Part shown: one piece after another, positions 19,155 through 29,570 of the stretch
How the letters are laid out: each line of letters begins with the position of its first letter
Position numbering within the stretch: the stretch's first letter is position 1
NCBI GenBank assembly: GCA_026388185.1
Contig: JAPLKG010000010.1
Span: forward strand, 67,165-131,164
Length of the DNA stretch: 64,000 nt
Direction of reading: 5' to 3'
DNA from: Candidatus Eisenbacteria bacterium
Lineage (GTDB): Bacteria; Eisenbacteria; RBG-16-71-46; JAFGJU01
The notes under the pieces: model-generated
Database searches by the model: none
Seen by the model: the letters and a program-made list of their open reading frames with translations, nothing else
What the model was told of the DNA's origin: nothing
Position numbers and translations under genes: made by a program

Positions 19155-20441
19155 CTAGAGCCACCCACGATCCTTGCACGCCTGGACCACGCGAGCCACG
19201 GCAATGTAATAGGCGGCATCCCGCATACTTAGTTTCTTCTTCTTTGCGAGTTGCACGATTTCGTTGAATGCAGAAGTCATCCTGACGTCGAGCTTGCCGA
19301 GCACCTCGTCCCTCTCCCAGTAGTAGTTCATGTTGCTCTGGACCTGCTCGAAATAGCTGCAGATGACGCCGCCGGCGTTTGCGAGGAGATCGGGGATCAG
19401 AAAAATGTTGCGCTTTGTGATTTCCTCGTCGGCCTCCGGCGTCACAGGACCGTTGGCTGCCTCGGCGACGATCCTGATGTTCCTGTTCATCTTGCCCACA
19501 TTGTCTGACGTGATCTGATTCTCTAGGGCGGCGGGGATAAGAATCTCCACGTCCTGCTCCATCCAGGCTTCGCCAGGAAGCACTTCGTAACCCATCTCGA
19601 GAGCCCGATCCCTCTGTATGCCTCCGAAGGGATCGGTGATTCGCACCAGAGCCTCGAAATCAACCTCAGGCTTCTTCCTGAAACAGTAGGACGTCTGGTC
19701 TTTCTGGTCCCAGCAAGCAACAGAAATCACCTTTCCACCCATCTGCTGGAACAGACTGACGGCGGGACGACCGACGTTTCCGAACCCCTGAACGCTGGCT
19801 CTTGTTTGCTCGGGTCGGAGCCCGAGTTCCTTCAGAGCTTCACGAATCGCGAAAACCACGCCGAAACCCGTGGCCTCCTTGCGGCCGAGAGATCCTCCCA
19901 TGCCTACCGGCTTGCCGGTGATAAAACCGGGAGTCTTCTGTCCGCGAATGACCTCGAGTTCATCAAGCATCCACAGCATGTGTTGACTGGTGGTCATGAC
20001 GTCGGGGGCGGCAACGTCCACAAGAGGCCCCAAGTCTCTGGAAATCTGACGCACCCAGCCACGGCACAATCGTTCCTGCTCTTTCATGCTCAGATTGTGA
20101 GGGTCGCAGACCACCCCACCGTTACTACCACCCAACGGGAGGTCAACCACCGCACACTTCCAGGTCATCCACATGGCCAGAGCGCGAATGATGTCTATCG
20201 TCTCTTGAGGATGAAAGCGGATCCCGCCCTTTCCGGGGCCTCGAGCATCGTTGTGCTGGACCCGAAAACCACGAAAAATCTTCACGCTCCCGTCGTCCAT
20301 TCGAACGGGTATGCTGAATTGGATCTCCCTCGCGGGATAACGCAGGAATTCTCTGGTCGCTTCGTCCAGCTCGAGCATCTCTGCAATCTTGTCAAACTGG
20401 GCCTGCGCCATTCTGAAAGGATTGAACGACTTGCCACTCAT
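19155..20441 (-). CDS. Glu/Leu/Phe/Val dehydrogenase family protein lacking the catalytic lysine
   Basis: A 428-residue protein with the glutamate dehydrogenase layout: GPGKGGIRFHP near residue 70 (substrate-binding Lys), a dimerisation/active-site segment, and a Rossmann domain with VQGFGNVG near 225 and AAN/NAGGV motifs near the end. In active enzymes the next glycine-rich motif reads GG(G/A)KGG, with the catalytic lysine; here it is PLGGSNGGVVCDP, and the codon is a clear AAC. The following PAPD-type motif is intact (DVAAPDVMTTSQ). It may have a different substrate, or be a regulatory or inactive paralogue. AAAGGA precedes the ATG. It is transcribed towards the ATP-grasp pair and may be co-transcribed with it. 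Confidence 0.8.
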   Translation of the reverse strand: MSGKSFNPFRMAQAQFDKIAEMLELDEATREFLRYPAREIQFSIPVRMDDGSVKIFRGFRVQHNDARGPGKGGIRFHPQETIDIIRALAMWMTWKCAVVDLPLGGSNGGVVCDPHNLSMKEQERLCRGWVRQISRDLGPLVDVAAPDVMTTSQHMLWMLDELEVIRGQKTPGFITGKPVGMGGSLGRKEATGFGVVFAIREALKELGLRPEQTRASVQGFGNVGRPAVSLFQQMGGKVISVACWDQKDQTSYCFRKKPEVDFEALVRITDPFGGIQRDRALEMGYEVLPGEAWMEQDVEILIPAALENQITSDNVGKMNRNIRIVAEAANGPVTPEADEEITKRNIFLIPDLLANAGGVICSYFEQVQSNMNYYWERDEVLGKLDVRMTSAFNEIVQLAKKKKLSMRDAAYYIAVARVVQACKDRGWL

Positions 20442-20588
20442 TGAGCCATTCCTTTCTCTTCAATGGGTCCCTCGACGGGCATCCACGACTATTGTGTCCA
20501 TGCAAGCCCACATGCACGGCCATGAAAGCCCTCCCATGTTGCGATGGGACTGGCGAGCTTGACTCTCGTAGTCATAATCAGTCTAACA

Positions 20589-20617
20589 AGATACCCTCTG
20601 GCGCCCTCCGGTGTCAA
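20589..20617 (-). promoter_or_regulatory. Predicted promoter of the minus-strand dehydrogenase/ATP-grasp unit
   Basis: Minus strand consensus TTGACA (20617-20612), 17-bp spacer, GTATCT (20594-20589). Predicted start near 20582, giving a leader of about 140 nt. The leader contains a 6-bp inverted repeat TCCCAT/ATGGGA (20532-20549) of unknown meaning. Confidence 0.55.
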
Positions 20618-20730
20618 GAAACGATTCCAGGGCAGGCCTCTCAAGGCGTGAGGGTATCCTCCGCAACTGCTCTTACGACTGCGCCCGTGTTTCGCGACTT
20701 TCCTCACAGAACATGAAGGACGAAAATCCT

Positions 20731-20759
20731 TTGACTCGTCCACTGAGGATGATTACAAT
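20731..20759 (+). promoter_or_regulatory. Predicted promoter of gdhA
   Basis: TTGACT (20731-20736), 17-bp spacer, TACAAT (20754-20759). Predicted start near 20766 and a leader of about 84 nt. It is divergent from the dehydrogenase promoter at 20589-20617; together they occupy the 408-bp gap 20442-20849. Confidence 0.6.
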
Positions 20760-20762
20760 TGA

Positions 20763-22211
<1,449 letters not shown>

Positions 22212-22234
22212 ACTGAGACCAAAATCATGGAGCG

Positions 22235-22272
22235 AAAGGTGCGGAAGGCCAATCTTTCCGCACCTTTCTGTT
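22235..22272 (+). terminator. Rho-independent terminator after gdhA
   Basis: A perfect 12-bp stem, AAAGGTGCGGAA (22235-22246) pairing with TTCCGCACCTTT (22256-22267) around a 9-nt loop, followed by a T-rich stretch CTGTTGTTGG. Confidence 0.85.
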
Positions 22273-22395
22273 GTTGGCAGACTTGACGTGGCGCGCTGGG
22301 TTAAACGGCCGGGCCTCGCAAGCTTGACCTGGCGGACTCATGTGACTATGCTGCGGAAGATGGCGGCTTCCGGTTATCCTGAGTCCGGGGTTCAC

Positions 22396-23754
22396 ATGAG
22401 AATCGGACGTATGTCTGTGAGTCACCGATCAGCGATGATGGCTGTAATGGCCCCGCTTATTGCTTTGACGGTTGCTGGCTGCGCTGCCACGGCGTCGGTT
22501 CCCCAACGCTCTCTCTGCCGAGTATCGGAGTCCACGTCCTCAGCATCCTCCGATTCTACGTTGCCGTCTTCCGGATCTCACTCGGCGCCAACCCTCAACT
22601 CCGCCTCGTCAATGCCTGACTCCACATCGCCCACGCCCGGCTCCTCTTTGCCCGTCGGAAGCGTGTCGCCCGGGGAGACAATTCCTTTCATCAATGGAGT
22701 GGACGCCTCCTTTCTACAGCAGATAGAGGAACACGGAGGCAAGTACTATGAGAACGGAGTGCCAAAGGATGCGTTACAGATATTCAGGGATCACGGTATC
22801 AACTACGTGCGCCTGCGCGTCTGGAATCGACCTTCCTCCGGTTACAACGACCTTGCGCACACTCTGGCCATGGCGAGACGTGTGAAGTCTCTCGGCATGG
22901 GGCTGTTGATAGATTTCCATTACTCCGACACGTGGGCGGATCCCGGACACCAGACTAAGCCCGCCGCCTGGGCCGGCCTGCCGTTTAACGAGCTCGAGAA
23001 AGCCGTGCACGACTACACGTGCGAAGTTGTGACTGCGCTCGGGAATCAGAATACGCTGCCCGAAATCGTTCAGATCGGGAACGAGATCACTTCCGGAATT
23101 TTGTGGAACGACGGAAGGGTAGGGAAGGGTTACGAAGATAACTGGCCACGTTTCGCAGCGTTGCTCAAGGCGGCCGCGGGCGGCGTGAAAGATGCGCTTC
23201 GCGCTGAGACTACCGGCACAAGCGTGCCTTCTGCCGGCGCTCACACCGCAGTCATGCTGCACATAGACGCCGGGGGCAACAACGCGACGTGCCGATGGTT
23301 CTTCGACAAGGTGATGGAGCAAGAGGTTCCCTTTGACCTGATCGGCCTTTCTTACTATCCGTGGTGGCACGGAAGTCTGACCGATTTGCAAGACAACGTG
23401 AACGATCTTGCCTCACGCTATCGAAGGCGGATTGTGGTCGTGGAAACGGCCTATCCGTGGACACTGGGCTGGTATGACGGCACACACAACCTGGTAGGCC
23501 GGGAAGAACAGTTGCTGCCCGACTACCCTGCAACAGTTGAAGGACAGCGAGAGTTTCTGAAGAGAGAGAAGGGCGTCATTGAGAGCATTCCTTACTCGAG
23601 AGGCGCGGGCATGTTCTACTGGGCGCCGGAATACATTTCGGTGCCGGGCCTCGAGTCTGCCTGGGAAAATGTGACGTTGTTCGATTTTCAGGGCAGGGCA
23701 TTGAGCTCGCTGGACGCTCTTTCCGAAGACTTCGCGCGTCCCGCCGCCAGATGA
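22396..23754 (+). CDS. GH53 arabinogalactan endo-beta-1,4-galactanase lipoprotein
   Basis: About 452 residues from the ATG at 22396; the frame is open back to 22288 but that part precedes the signal peptide. Residues 12-29 are a lipoprotein signal ending LTVAGC. Residues 35-95 are a Ser/Pro/Thr-rich linker. The rest is a family 53 glycoside hydrolase: FINGVDASF at the start, YVRLRVWN, LLIDFHYSDTWADPG, the acid/base Glu in IQIGNEITSG and the nucleophile Glu in IVVVETAYPW. It should cleave beta-1,4-galactan side chains outside the cell, anchored to a membrane. Both catalytic residues are present. It is a single gene between the gdhA terminator and a convergent gene. Confidence 0.9.
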   Translation: MRIGRMSVSHRSAMMAVMAPLIALTVAGCAATASVPQRSLCRVSESTSSASSDSTLPSSGSHSAPTLNSASSMPDSTSPTPGSSLPVGSVSPGETIPFINGVDASFLQQIEEHGGKYYENGVPKDALQIFRDHGINYVRLRVWNRPSSGYNDLAHTLAMARRVKSLGMGLLIDFHYSDTWADPGHQTKPAAWAGLPFNELEKAVHDYTCEVVTALGNQNTLPEIVQIGNEITSGILWNDGRVGKGYEDNWPRFAALLKAAAGGVKDALRAETTGTSVPSAGAHTAVMLHIDAGGNNATCRWFFDKVMEQEVPFDLIGLSYYPWWHGSLTDLQDNVNDLASRYRRRIVVVETAYPWTLGWYDGTHNLVGREEQLLPDYPATVEGQREFLKREKGVIESIPYSRGAGMFYWAPEYISVPGLESAWENVTLFDFQGRALSSLDALSEDFARPAAR

Positions 23755-23778
23755 CGGCGCGGGATTGTCCTCGAGGAT

Positions 23779-24210
23779 TCACTTACCCCGGGGCTTCACG
23801 CTGGTCTCAAGTTTCCAATCGGGATCGGCGTATTCGTCCCTCTGCTTTATCAGAAGCCACTCGTTTCCTTTGCCGCGACCCTTCAGTTGTACCAGCGCGA
23901 ACCCTCCTCTGAGCTTTCTTCCTGCCAAAGAGAAACCAATCATGTCTTTTCTCTGTTCAAGTAGCTTGTAGTCTCCAGAGTCCCATATGACCACCCGGCC
24001 TGCTCCGTACGCGCCCTCCGGTATTGTGCCTTCAAAGTCGATGTACGCCAGAGTGTGATCCTCGACTTGAATGGCCAGCCGCTTCTCTGAGGGATTCATC
24101 GACGGTCCCTTGGGAATGGCCCACGACCGAAGGACTCCGCCCATTTCAAGACGGAAGTCGAAGTGAAGACGGGAGGAATGGTGTTCGTGGACTACGAAAC
24201 GGAGACTCAT
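23779..24210 (-). CDS. Stand-alone LigD-type DNA 3'-phosphoesterase domain protein
   Basis: A 143-residue protein that is just the phosphoesterase (PE) domain of bacterial ligase D. The active-site pattern lies at the N-terminus: FVVHEHHSSRLHFDFRLE, giving H10, H16, D18 and R20 in the spacing of the known PE catalytic residues. SWAIPKGPS, DFEGTIPEGAYGAG and GNEWLLIKQRD follow, all typical. The domain trims 3'-ribonucleotide and 3'-phosphate ends. No ligase or polymerase domain and no Ku gene is in the window. AGGAG precedes the ATG. It is 52 bp downstream of the efflux operon and could be read from it. Confidence 0.9.
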   Translation of the reverse strand: MSLRFVVHEHHSSRLHFDFRLEMGGVLRSWAIPKGPSMNPSEKRLAIQVEDHTLAYIDFEGTIPEGAYGAGRVVIWDSGDYKLLEQRKDMIGFSLAGRKLRGGFALVQLKGRGKGNEWLLIKQRDEYADPDWKLETSVKPRGK

Positions 24211-24262
24211 GTTCGCTCCTAACGGAATGATCCGGGGCTTGCACAGTTTTCCCGGCCCTCGT

Positions 24263-25732
24263 CTACCAGACTTTCTTTCCAGTAGCCCTGTCGACCGCGA
24301 CGAGACTTACCGTGTAGTTGTACAGCGCACGGAGGTAATTCAGCCTTGCCTGCGTGAGCGTGGTCTGGGTATCGAGCAGGTCAAGATTGGTGACTACTCC
24401 GGCTTCATACTTGATCTTGGCCATGGAGACCGCTTCCTCGGACTGCCTGACCTGCACCTCTGCGTTATCGATTTTCTCGAGGCCGGCCTTTGCGCCGGCC
24501 GTTGCCTGCTGCACGTCGGCTATGATCTGCCGCTCGAGATCCTCCGTGCGCGCTCTGGTCGAACGAAGATTCGCCTCAGCTTCGTTCCTCTGATGTCGAG
24601 TTCGATTGCCGTTGAATATCGGGAACTGTAGTTGTGCGCCCGCCGAGAAATTAGCCTTTGCCGTGTTCAGTTCGGCGAAATAGCCGTTCTTGAAACCGGA
24701 TGTGAGGCTCAACGCAAGCGACGGTTTGTCGCCGAGAGAGGAGAGGCGGACCTGCAGAGAAGCGCTGTTCTCTGCGTCCCTCGACGTGATCATCTCCGGT
24801 CGTTGCTGCAAAGCCGCTCGCGAGAGGGAATCCGAAGCCAACGACAAAGTGACGCGGTCGAAATCGCCTTTCAGTCGCACCGGTTGGTCGGGAGGCAGAC
24901 CAGTCAATTGTCTGAGCAGTATCTCTTGACTCTCGAGAGTATTGGCCGCGTCGATTCTTTCGTTTCTGACCGCGGCGATCCTTACCTGGGTGGTCAGCAC
25001 GTCGAAGTCCGTGGCAGTGCCGGCTCTGACTTTGCTTCTGCTGACATCGAGATGTTGATCGAGGGCCTCAAGCTCCTCGTCCAAGACGGCAACGCTTCGT
25101 CTCAAAATAAGGATTGAGTTGAACGCGGCAATAGTCCTGTATGCGAGATTGGATTTGACCTGTTCAACGTAATCACTGGCGACCTGCCGTCCGGACTGAG
25201 CCAGTTTGACGGACGTCGTGTTCCTGCCGAAGTCGTAGAGAGTCTCTCGAAGTCCCAAATGAACGTCGTAATTGTTTTCGGGAGCCAGTTTAATGGGCTC
25301 CTGATAAGGGAGTTCCATCGTGGACACCGGGCCGATGCGAGTGTAGGCCCCGTAGAGCGATAGGTCCGGATAACTTGAGCTGCGGCTCGATCTGACCCGT
25401 GCTTCGGCCGCGGCGACTCCCTCCCGCGCCTGTGCGAGGGCGGGGTGAGTCGACATCGTCAGACTGACGGCTTGTTCCAGTGTAAGAGAATCTGGAATCG
25501 ACGTCTGCCCCGAAGACAGCCCGGGCACGGACGCCGAGCAAGAAGTCGACGCCGAAGCCGACACCGACATGGAAGCCGAAGGAGCAGCAGCAGCGGAAAA
25601 AGCCATTAGCACAGAACCGATCGCAACGAGAAGATTGTTGAAGATCATGTTACACCGAAGCCCAGCCACGCTCGAAGGACGGCCGGAGGAGATCACAGTG
25701 AAAGGAGTATTGAATCTCATTTTGTACCCCAT
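24263..25732 (-). CDS. TolC-family outer-membrane efflux channel
   Basis: A 489-residue protein with two outer-membrane-efflux repeats, built of long heptad-like helices (for example LEQAVSLTMSTHPALAQAREGVAAAEAR and the mirrored RQIIADVQQATAGAKAGLEK region). The N-terminus has a signal peptide and an Ala/Ser-rich stretch. The start at 25732 has AGAGGG upstream and overlaps the EmrB gene by 16 bp; a second ATG at 25648 sits right at the signal peptide and cannot be excluded. It is the outer-membrane exit duct for the EmrA/EmrB pump encoded just upstream. Confidence 0.9.
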   Translation of the reverse strand: MGYKMRFNTPFTVISSGRPSSVAGLRCNMIFNNLLVAIGSVLMAFSAAAAPSASMSVSASASTSCSASVPGLSSGQTSIPDSLTLEQAVSLTMSTHPALAQAREGVAAAEARVRSSRSSSYPDLSLYGAYTRIGPVSTMELPYQEPIKLAPENNYDVHLGLRETLYDFGRNTTSVKLAQSGRQVASDYVEQVKSNLAYRTIAAFNSILILRRSVAVLDEELEALDQHLDVSRSKVRAGTATDFDVLTTQVRIAAVRNERIDAANTLESQEILLRQLTGLPPDQPVRLKGDFDRVTLSLASDSLSRAALQQRPEMITSRDAENSASLQVRLSSLGDKPSLALSLTSGFKNGYFAELNTAKANFSAGAQLQFPIFNGNRTRHQRNEAEANLRSTRARTEDLERQIIADVQQATAGAKAGLEKIDNAEVQVRQSEEAVSMAKIKYEAGVVTNLDLLDTQTTLTQARLNYLRALYNYTVSLVAVDRATGKKVW

Positions 25733-27342
25733 GCTTGCCCTCTCTGTGCCCTTCTGGACTTGTGCGTCCTCAGGAAGAAGACGGGCACAACACTGATCAA
25801 GACGATGACTGCGGCAATAAGAAAGACGTCATCCACGGCGCTGATGAAAGACTGGTTGGCGACAAATGACGCGATTTGCGCCTTGGCCTTGATCGCGGCC
25901 GCGCTCGCCGTCCCACCAGTCTTGGTCACGGCAAAGTGTTGGAGCCTCATCATCGTCTGTTGAAGACTGTCGGAAGACGTGTTTATTTGTTCTCCGTACG
26001 TGGTGGAATGGAAAATCGTCCTTCGCGTCAGAATGGTCCCGAATACTGCGACTCCGAAACTTCCTCCCAGTTGGCGAATCACATTGAGCAACCCGGAGGC
26101 CTGCGCCATCTTGCGATTCGGGATCTCGGAGATGGAAATGGTCGTCAGGGGAGTGAACAGTATGCCCATGGCGATTCCTCTCAAGTAAAGCGGGAGCATG
26201 ATGTCTCCCTTTTCCGAGAGGTAGGAAAGAAAGCCGAATTGATAAAACGTGTAGGCCATGAGAAGAAGACCCAGGATGAGGGGAATCTTGGGGTTATACC
26301 GGTCGGAGAAAAAACCGGCGAGTGGCGACACCAGTCCCTGCAGGAATCCGACCGGCAAGAACACGAGTCCCGCCTGTAAAGGGGTGTACCCGAGCGAATT
26401 CTGCAGAAATATCGGTAAGAGGAAAGTGCTCCCGAACATTCCCAACCCAAACATGAATACGACCACGTTGCTGACGGCAAAATTGAAATTCTTGAACAGA
26501 CCCAGTTCGATCAGCGGGTGCTCCACGGTCAATTCCGTGGTCAAGAATATCAGGAGGCCGACGGCGGCGACCGCAAAGCAAGTGAGAATGTAGTCGGAGG
26601 TCCACCCCCCAGTGTTCCAAGAGGAATTCCCGTTGGCCAGAGCGAGAAGCAGCGCGGTGAGAAAAGTCGAGAGAGAAATGAAGCCCACGAGATCGAACGA
26701 CCGCGAAGTCTCGGATTTGAACTCGCGCAGAATCACGAGAAGGGCGATCAGGCCAAAAATTCCGATGGGGATATTCACGTCGAATATGGTGTGCCAGGAG
26801 AAATGATCGATCAGGTATCCGCCGACAGTCGGCCCGAGTGAAACGGAAGCCGATGCCGCTATGGACCAGAACCCCAGGGCGATTCCCCTCTTTTCGGGAG
26901 GGAATTCCCGGGTCACGATCGCCATCCCGACAGGCATCAACACGCCCGCTCCGGCCCCCTGCACGACTCGGAACGCTATGAGGGCGTTCAGACTCCAGGC
27001 GATGCTGCAGAGGAACGATCCCAGTGTAAAGAGAGACAATCCCAGAATGAGAACCAACTTGTAGCCGAGGTGATCTGCAAGCCAACCTGAAGAGGGCAGC
27101 ATGACGCCGAATACCAGCAGGTACGCCGTCAGGACCCACTCCACCTTGTCCACGGAGACGCCGAAGGTGGACATCAAGTTGGAGAGTGCGACGTTGACTA
27201 TTGTGGCATCCAAGACCGCCATGAATGTGGCGATCATGACTCCCGCCAGGACCAGCCAACGGTAAGTCGGATTGTCCGGCCTGAGGTAAGGGTATTCTTC
27301 GAGGAGTCTCTTACGAAACTGTGACCAGGCTGCAATTCTCAT
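25717..27342 (-). CDS. DHA2-family (EmrB/QacA-like) drug:proton antiporter
   Basis: A 541-residue major facilitator with about 14 transmembrane helices. Family signatures are present: VLDATIVNVALSNL in the first helix, GWLADHLGYK in the loop between helices 2 and 3, and the VVQGAGAGVLMPVGMAIV stretch in helix 5. EmrB-type pumps expel hydrophobic compounds across both membranes with an EmrA adaptor and a TolC channel; both partners flank this gene. The adaptor ends 22 bp upstream and the channel gene overlaps its 3' end, so the three form one operon. Confidence 0.92.
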   Translation of the reverse strand: MRIAAWSQFRKRLLEEYPYLRPDNPTYRWLVLAGVMIATFMAVLDATIVNVALSNLMSTFGVSVDKVEWVLTAYLLVFGVMLPSSGWLADHLGYKLVLILGLSLFTLGSFLCSIAWSLNALIAFRVVQGAGAGVLMPVGMAIVTREFPPEKRGIALGFWSIAASASVSLGPTVGGYLIDHFSWHTIFDVNIPIGIFGLIALLVILREFKSETSRSFDLVGFISLSTFLTALLLALANGNSSWNTGGWTSDYILTCFAVAAVGLLIFLTTELTVEHPLIELGLFKNFNFAVSNVVVFMFGLGMFGSTFLLPIFLQNSLGYTPLQAGLVFLPVGFLQGLVSPLAGFFSDRYNPKIPLILGLLLMAYTFYQFGFLSYLSEKGDIMLPLYLRGIAMGILFTPLTTISISEIPNRKMAQASGLLNVIRQLGGSFGVAVFGTILTRRTIFHSTTYGEQINTSSDSLQQTMMRLQHFAVTKTGGTASAAAIKAKAQIASFVANQSFISAVDDVFLIAAVIVLISVVPVFFLRTHKSRRAQRGQAWGTK

Positions 27343-27364
27343 GGATCATTCAGATTTGACCGGG

Positions 27365-28387
27365 TCATTTTGGAATGACGCGGATCTTGACTTCCACCGA
27401 CATCCCGGGCAAAAGGGAAATCCGGTTCGGATTCTTTCCGTGGTTCGGACTTTCTATCGATATCTTCACGGGTACTCGCTGCGTGACCTTCGTAAAATTC
27501 CCGGACGCGTTGTTAGGAGGAATCAGCGAGAATTCTGAGGCGGCGGCCGCTCCGATCAGAAGAACTCTGCCCGTAAGCTCTCGGTCGGGATACGCATCCA
27601 CGGATATCCGGACCGGGTCATTGAGATGGATCGATGCAAGCTTGGTCTCCTCAAAATTGGCCGTGATCCAGATGTTGTTCAAGTCATATATGGTGAAAAT
27701 CGGTTGGCCCGGCTGCGCGATATCACCCGGCATCACCCATTTCCTGGCCACGAGGCCCGATGCGGGTGCCACGATACTCGTATTCTTCAGTTGCGTCTCG
27801 ACTATCCCCAACTGTGCTCTCGAGTTGTTGACCTGACTCAGTGCAACCTTGTACTGGGCTTCGGCCATCTCCAGTGCCTGCCGTGCGTGATCGTATTGCT
27901 CACTCGTGATTATGCCGTCTCTATTCTGCATTGAAGCCCGCTCAAAATCGCTCCTCGCGCGGTCGAGACCTATCTTGGCAACGGAGACGCTTTGCAGGGT
28001 TAATTCGAGGCCGGCCTTTGATTGAGTCTCCTGGGCTTTGAGGTCGGTGTCGCCGAGCTGGACCAGCAATTGACCTTCTTCGACAGCGTCCCCTTCGTTT
28101 ACCGTCAGCTGAGTGACGCGACCCAGGATTTTCGAGCTTACCGTGACCGGGTCTCCGTCTATGTAGGCGTTGTTGGTCGAAGCGTAGCCGCTCAAGTATA
28201 GACGCCAGTACAACGCGACGGCTACGGAAGCGAGAATCAGAATGAGCAGCGGGATGACAAAGCGTTTCTTTCTTACGAAGGCCCTCTGCGCCGGGCCGTC
28301 CTGATGCGCGAAACCAACTCGCTGCGCCGAATCACGTTCCGGCTCGGAATTGCTCTCTGTGTGCTTCTGATTCTCAGTCATGGCCAT
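27365..28387 (-). CDS. EmrA/HlyD-type membrane fusion protein
   Basis: About 340 residues from the ATG at 28387, chosen because AAGGA precedes it; the frame is open 10 codons further. A charged cytosolic N-terminus of about 37 residues is followed by one transmembrane helix (FVIPLLILILASVAVALYW). Then come the first half of a lipoyl/barrel-sandwich domain (TNNAYIDGDPVTVSSKILG), an alpha-helical hairpin, the second lipoyl half (TSIVAPASGLVARK) and a beta-barrel (NNIWITANFEETKLA). It bridges the EmrB pump and the TolC channel in the periplasm and is the first gene of the operon. Confidence 0.92.
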   Translation of the reverse strand: MAMTENQKHTESNSEPERDSAQRVGFAHQDGPAQRAFVRKKRFVIPLLILILASVAVALYWRLYLSGYASTNNAYIDGDPVTVSSKILGRVTQLTVNEGDAVEEGQLLVQLGDTDLKAQETQSKAGLELTLQSVSVAKIGLDRARSDFERASMQNRDGIITSEQYDHARQALEMAEAQYKVALSQVNNSRAQLGIVETQLKNTSIVAPASGLVARKWVMPGDIAQPGQPIFTIYDLNNIWITANFEETKLASIHLNDPVRISVDAYPDRELTGRVLLIGAAAASEFSLIPPNNASGNFTKVTQRVPVKISIESPNHGKNPNRISLLPGMSVEVKIRVIPK

Positions 28388-28448
28388 TTCGTTCCTTCGG
28401 TTCCAACGGTTCTTCATCTCGATTCACGAAGAGCAACTGATGACGTGA

Positions 28449-28477
28449 ATTCTACTGTGCGGCGGGTATCAATGCAA
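28449..28477 (-). promoter_or_regulatory. Predicted promoter of the EmrA-EmrB-TolC operon
   Basis: Minus strand TTGCAT (28477-28472), 17-bp spacer, TAGAAT (28454-28449). Predicted start near 28442, leader about 55 nt. The same two hexamers with the same spacing occur at 35830-35858. No regulator gene adjoins the operon. Confidence 0.55.
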
Positions 28478-28577
28478 GGCAGGGTTGGCGGAAAATCATC
28501 AGAGGCAGGAATGGCCGGCTTGTGATAATGTTATGGGTGTGTTCGGAGTACTTGCCAATCTTGAGGGAGGCTTCACA

Positions 28578-29420
28578 GTGCGCCGCCGAGCAACAGCATT
28601 CATTTTCGCGTTTCTCCTCACTCCATACGCGCTTTCCACCTCCTGCTCGCATTCTTGCACGCCCGTAATCTCGTCGAGCCCAGACGACACCAGCTTTTCG
28701 GACACCACGGTGACCATTTACACCTACAAGGTCGTTAACGTGTATCTTCACGATAGAAATGCGCTCACCGAGGGGCTCGTTTTCGAAGACGGTTTCCTGT
28801 ATGAGGGAACGGGCGGTTACGGAGGCTCGTCGATAAGAAAGGTGGAGCTCGAGACCGGCGAAGTACTCCAGAAGCACGTGTTACCTTCCACGTATTTTGG
28901 CGAAGGGATCGCGATTCACGGAGACAGGATTATTGAACTGACATATAAGTCGTGCGTAGGCTTTATCTACGACAAGGTAAGCTTCGATTCGCTTGGCACG
29001 TTTCAGTACCCGACCCAGGGTTGGGGCATTACGTACGACGGGGCTCGTCTAATCATGAGCGATGGAACGTCGATGCTGCGCTTCTGGGACCCAATCACTC
29101 TCGAACAGGTCGATTCCATCGAAGTCCACGACGACACCCTTGCCGTGACCCAATTGAACGAGCTTGAATGTGTGGAGGGCAAGATATACGCGAACGTCTG
29201 GAAATCGGAACGGGTCGCGATCATCTCTCCAGCGACGGGTCGAGTGGAAGGCTGGATAGAGCTGGGAGGACTGTTGACTGACGACGACAAGATTTACCCG
29301 GTCGACGTTCTGAACGGCATCGCTTACGACAAGGACAAGAAAAGGCTCTTTGTCACGGGCAAGCTTTGGCCCAAGCTCTTCGAAATCGAGATTGAGCCCA
29401 AGGCCGGAGCGTCTCCGTGA
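28578..29420 (+). CDS. Secreted glutamine cyclotransferase family protein
   Basis: A 280-residue protein from a GTG at 28578, chosen because AGGGAGG ends 7 bp before it and the product then begins with a proper signal (RRRATAFIFAFLL) running to a Cys-containing STSCSHSC. The mature part is a five-bladed propeller of the glutaminyl-peptide cyclotransferase family: LTEGLVFEDGFLYEGTG, the blade GWGITYDGARLIMSDG, LNELECVEG, and the closing LNGIAYDKDKKRLFVTGK. Family members turn N-terminal Gln into pyroglutamate. The export signal places it outside the cytoplasm. Other signal-peptide starts at 28485 and 28533 are less well supported. Confidence 0.85.
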   Translation: MRRRATAFIFAFLLTPYALSTSCSHSCTPVISSSPDDTSFSDTTVTIYTYKVVNVYLHDRNALTEGLVFEDGFLYEGTGGYGGSSIRKVELETGEVLQKHVLPSTYFGEGIAIHGDRIIELTYKSCVGFIYDKVSFDSLGTFQYPTQGWGITYDGARLIMSDGTSMLRFWDPITLEQVDSIEVHDDTLAVTQLNELECVEGKIYANVWKSERVAIISPATGRVEGWIELGGLLTDDDKIYPVDVLNGIAYDKDKKRLFVTGKLWPKLFEIEIEPKAGASP

Positions 29421-29481
29421 GTATGCCAGCGCGAGCCCAAACGAGCCCGACAATGCCGCCGAGAGGTTGGCTCCATTTTTC

Positions 29482-29508
29482 ACTTGACCGGTAATGCGGG
29501 CTCGTATT
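29482..29508 (+). promoter_or_regulatory. Possible promoter of the small membrane protein/PstS-like genes
   Basis: TTGACC (29482-29487) and TATTAT (29503-29508), but the spacer is only 15 bp, which is short. Position 60 bp ahead of the ATG at 29571 is plausible. Confidence 0.3.
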
Positions 29509-29570
29509 ATTTTTGTTTACTGTTTCGAAAATCCAGTGTGTCGCTCCGAGTTCTGGTGTATTCTCTTGGT

